Below are positions 7,891 through 9,372 of a stretch of DNA of 9,372 bases, piece after piece. Within the stretch, counting starts at the first letter, position 1. Each line of letters begins with the position of its first letter. The notes beneath the pieces are model-generated. The model was not told the DNA's origin, searched no databases, and saw nothing but the letters and a program-made list of their open reading frames with translations. The position numbers and the translations under genes were made by a program. This DNA comes from Clostridia bacterium (lineage in GTDB: Bacteria; Bacillota; Clostridia; Oscillospirales; CAG-272): contig JAFQAM010000353.1 of NCBI GenBank assembly GCA_017416885.1, positions 1 to 9,372 of the forward strand, in the 5' to 3' direction.

Positions 7891-8524
7891 AATGTACAGT
7901 AATTTTATTGAAAACATTAAAGAAGTAGTTAAATGCTATGTTAGCGAAAAACGGTTTTCTCATACTTTAGGTGTTGAAAAGGAAGCATACAGCTTAGGGC
8001 TGATTTTTATGCCAGAAAAGGCTGAAAAATTGCAGCTTACAGGTGTGCTTCATGATATAACTAAGGATTTTAAGACAGAAAAACAGCTCGAATTATGCAA
8101 AGAGTATGGGATTAATGTCGATTTAGATAATTTAGTGCCTAAGCTTCTGCATTCCAAAACCGGATGTGAATTTGCTTATCGCATCTTTGGCGAGAAAGTT
8201 GTTGACAAAGAGGTATATAATGGCATACTTTATCATACAACGGGCAGAGAGAATATGACATTATTTGAGGCGCTTATATATCTGGCGGATTATATCGAGG
8301 AAACACGAACATTTGAGGATTGCATTAAATTAAGAAAATATTTTTACGATAGCATAAAAGAAGCATATAGTTACGAAGAAAAAATAGAGGCTTTAAGAAA
8401 AACAATGGTTCTTTCCTTTGATTTGACTATCAAAAATTTAATTGATGAAGGAAAGAGAATAGATAAAGATACAATTAATGCAAGAAATTACTTCGTTTCT
8501 TGTAAAAATGTATTTAAAAACTAA
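7883..8524 (+). CDS. yqeK: YqeK, HD-domain diadenosine tetraphosphate hydrolase
   Basis: A 213-aa HD-superfamily protein of the YqeK family, whose studied members cleave Ap4A symmetrically to two ADP. The expected metal ligands are present: H27 in RFSHTLGV, H57-D58 in GVLHDITKD, H90 in LLHSKTG, H118 in ILYHTTG and D136 in YLADYIE, followed by ETRTF. Length is near the family norm of about 190-200. Two ATG codons are possible: 7883, overlapping the nadD end, and 7892, three codons in. Neither has a strong Shine-Dalgarno, and the choice alters only three residues. The gene follows nadD as in Bacillus and many clostridia, and its stop TAA is doubled by an in-frame TAG. Confidence 0.95.
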   Translation: MNKMYSNFIENIKEVVKCYVSEKRFSHTLGVEKEAYSLGLIFMPEKAEKLQLTGVLHDITKDFKTEKQLELCKEYGINVDLDNLVPKLLHSKTGCEFAYRIFGEKVVDKEVYNGILYHTTGRENMTLFEALIYLADYIEETRTFEDCIKLRKYFYDSIKEAYSYEEKIEALRKTMVLSFDLTIKNLIDEGKRIDKDTINARNYFVSCKNVFKN

Positions 8525-8534
8525 TAGGAGATAA
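8522..8534 (+). promoter_or_regulatory. yqeK-rsfS junction: tandem stops plus Shine-Dalgarno
   Basis: TAATAGGAGATAA again combines the upstream stop, a second in-frame stop and AGGAG (8526-8530), with the rsfS ATG at 8537. It is identical over 13 bases to the smc-ftsY junction. Here yqeK and rsfS are in the same frame, so only the two stops separate them. Confidence 0.8.
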
Positions 8535-8536
8535 AA

Positions 8537-8935
8537 ATGGAAGCAGTTTATAATGTAAAAGAAGGCGAATTATTAAACGCTGATTCCTTAAAAATTTCAG
8601 AAGCATCGGTTAAGGTACTTGATATAAAAAAAGCAAGTGATATTAAGCTACTTAAAATCGGCGAAAAGACAACAATTGCGGATTATTTTGTAATATGCGC
8701 AGGTAATTCCACTACACAAATAAAAACACTTGCTGATGAGGTTGAGTATCAGCTTAGCAACGGCGGAGTAGAGCATGTTAAGCTTCAGGGCACGGACTCT
8801 GATGAATGGAAGGTAATTGACTGCCTTGATGTTATCATTCATATTTTCTCTAATGAGGCAAGAAACTTTTATAAATTAGAAAAGCTTTGGGCAGATGCCG
8901 AAGAAATAGATATCAGCGGTTTATTAACCGAATAA
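8537..8935 (+). CDS. rsfS: Ribosomal silencing factor RsfS
   Basis: RsfS (132 aa) binds uL14 on the 50S subunit and blocks joining to 30S, lowering translation in starvation; it also acts in subunit biogenesis. The DUF143 fold is clear from about residue 18: SDIKLLKIGEKT, ADYFVICAGNS (48-58), a helix TLADEVEYQL, DEWKVIDCLDVIIHIFS and the closing ARNFYKLEKLWADA. The first 15 or so residues (MEAVYNVKEGELLNA) look like an extension beyond the usual N-terminus. The start is nevertheless supported by AGGAG upstream, and I find no in-frame ATG, GTG or TTG in the next 25 codons. The usual partner order yqeK-rsfS-leuS holds, without a LytR-type gene between yqeK and rsfS. Confidence 0.95.
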   Translation: MEAVYNVKEGELLNADSLKISEASVKVLDIKKASDIKLLKIGEKTTIADYFVICAGNSTTQIKTLADEVEYQLSNGGVEHVKLQGTDSDEWKVIDCLDVIIHIFSNEARNFYKLEKLWADAEEIDISGLLTE

Positions 8936-8936
8936 T

Positions 8937-8942
8937 AAGGAG
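8937..8942 (+). promoter_or_regulatory. Ribosome binding site of leuS
   Basis: AAGGAG overlaps the second of two tandem stops (TAA TAA at 8933-8938) that end rsfS, and lies 8 bases before ATG 8951. The 15-base gap leaves no room for a T-box leader or a promoter directly in front of leuS. Confidence 0.8.
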
Positions 8943-8950
8943 CAAGGACA

Positions 8951-9372
8951 ATGAAGTACGAATTTAGCGCCATTGATAAAAAATGGCAAGACAAATGGGA
9001 TGAAAAGAAGGCTTTTAAGGTGTCTGAGGACTATTCTAAGCCAAAATATTATACTCTTATAGAGTTCCCATATCCATCAGGTCAAGGCTTACATATAGGC
9101 CATCCAAGACCGTATACAGCTATGGATATAGTTTCCCGTAAAAAGAGAATGGAAGGATATAATGTTCTTTTTCCAATGGGATGGGATGCTTTCGGCTTAC
9201 CAACTGAAAACTATGCCATTAAAAACCATATCCATCCAAGCATTGTAACTGAAAAGAACATTGCACACTTTAAAGAGCAATTAAAATCAATCGGTTATAG
9301 CTTTGACTGGGATAGAGAAATCAATACTACTGATCCAAAGTATGTAAAATGGACACAGTGGATATTCCTTCA
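8951..9372 (+). CDS. leuS: Leucyl-tRNA synthetase, N-terminal part (cut by window end)
   Basis: The first 140 codons of a class I aminoacyl-tRNA synthetase. The start MKYEFSAIDKKWQDKWDE is the usual LeuRS opening. The ATP-binding HIGH motif is at 48-51 within PYPSGQGLHIGHPRPYTA, and GWDAFGLPTENYAIKN follows at about 77-92. The segment SFDWDREI..TDP.Y..WTQWIFL is also typical of LeuRS and separates it from IleRS and ValRS. The editing domain, KMSKS loop and anticodon-binding regions lie beyond the window. The wording around the active site (EFPYPSGQ, HPRPYTAMD, PTENYAIKNHIHP) differs from the Bacillus form, which has GHPEGYTATD and PAEQYAL, suggesting a distinct LeuRS subtype. Annotation as LeuRS is firm; the subtype is inference. 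Confidence 0.95.
   Translation, partial: MKYEFSAIDKKWQDKWDEKKAFKVSEDYSKPKYYTLIEFPYPSGQGLHIGHPRPYTAMDIVSRKKRMEGYNVLFPMGWDAFGLPTENYAIKNHIHPSIVTEKNIAHFKEQLKSIGYSFDWDREINTTDPKYVKWTQWIFL

Noticed and set aside
8202..8221. TTGACA followed by TATAAT inside yqeK, resembling a sigma-A promoter before rsfS
   Set aside because: The two hexamers are separated by only 8 bases instead of about 17, and both are explained by the yqeK codons. Not a credible promoter.

Overview
This window is a dense, single-strand stretch of chromosome from a low-GC Gram-positive bacterium. Gene content, strong AGGAGG-type ribosome binding sites, A/T-rich codon use and gene order all point to class Clostridia, most likely a gut Oscillospiraceae/Ruminococcaceae-type lineage. 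That placement is inferred from protein motifs and synteny, not from a database search. All eleven genes lie on the + strand. The longest intergenic gap is 23 bases and several neighbours overlap. I see no convincing promoter, terminator, RNA gene, mobile element, repeat array or CRISPR. The whole window is best read as the interior of one long housekeeping operon.

Layout: the 3' end of plsX (phospholipid synthesis); rnc (RNase III); a stand-alone Elp3-like radical SAM protein of unknown substrate; smc (chromosome condensation ATPase); ftsY (signal recognition particle receptor); rdgB (non-canonical purine NTP pyrophosphatase); yhbY (CRM-domain ribosome/RNA-binding protein); nadD (nicotinate-nucleotide adenylyltransferase); yqeK (HD-domain diadenosine tetraphosphate hydrolase); rsfS (ribosomal silencing factor); and the 5' third or less of one long gene, leuS (leucyl-tRNA synthetase), cut by the window end.

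Two gene neighbourhoods that are usually separate in Firmicutes are joined here: the lipid/RNase III/SMC/FtsY block and the YhbY/NadD/YqeK/RsfS/LeuS block, with rdgB at the seam. The products serve lipid supply, chromosome organisation, membrane protein targeting, nucleotide-pool hygiene, NAD synthesis and ribosome assembly or dormancy, so joint transcription would tie them to growth rate. Often-expected neighbours are absent: acpP between plsX and rnc, ylxM-ffh after ftsY, and a LytR-type gene between yqeK and rsfS.

I do not see a new defence or mobile system. The points most worth a second look are an Asn in place of a conserved metal-binding Asp in RNase III, the uncharacterised radical SAM protein locked between rnc and smc, the unusual LeuRS N-terminal motifs, and an identical stop-stop-Shine-Dalgarno 13-mer at two gene junctions.
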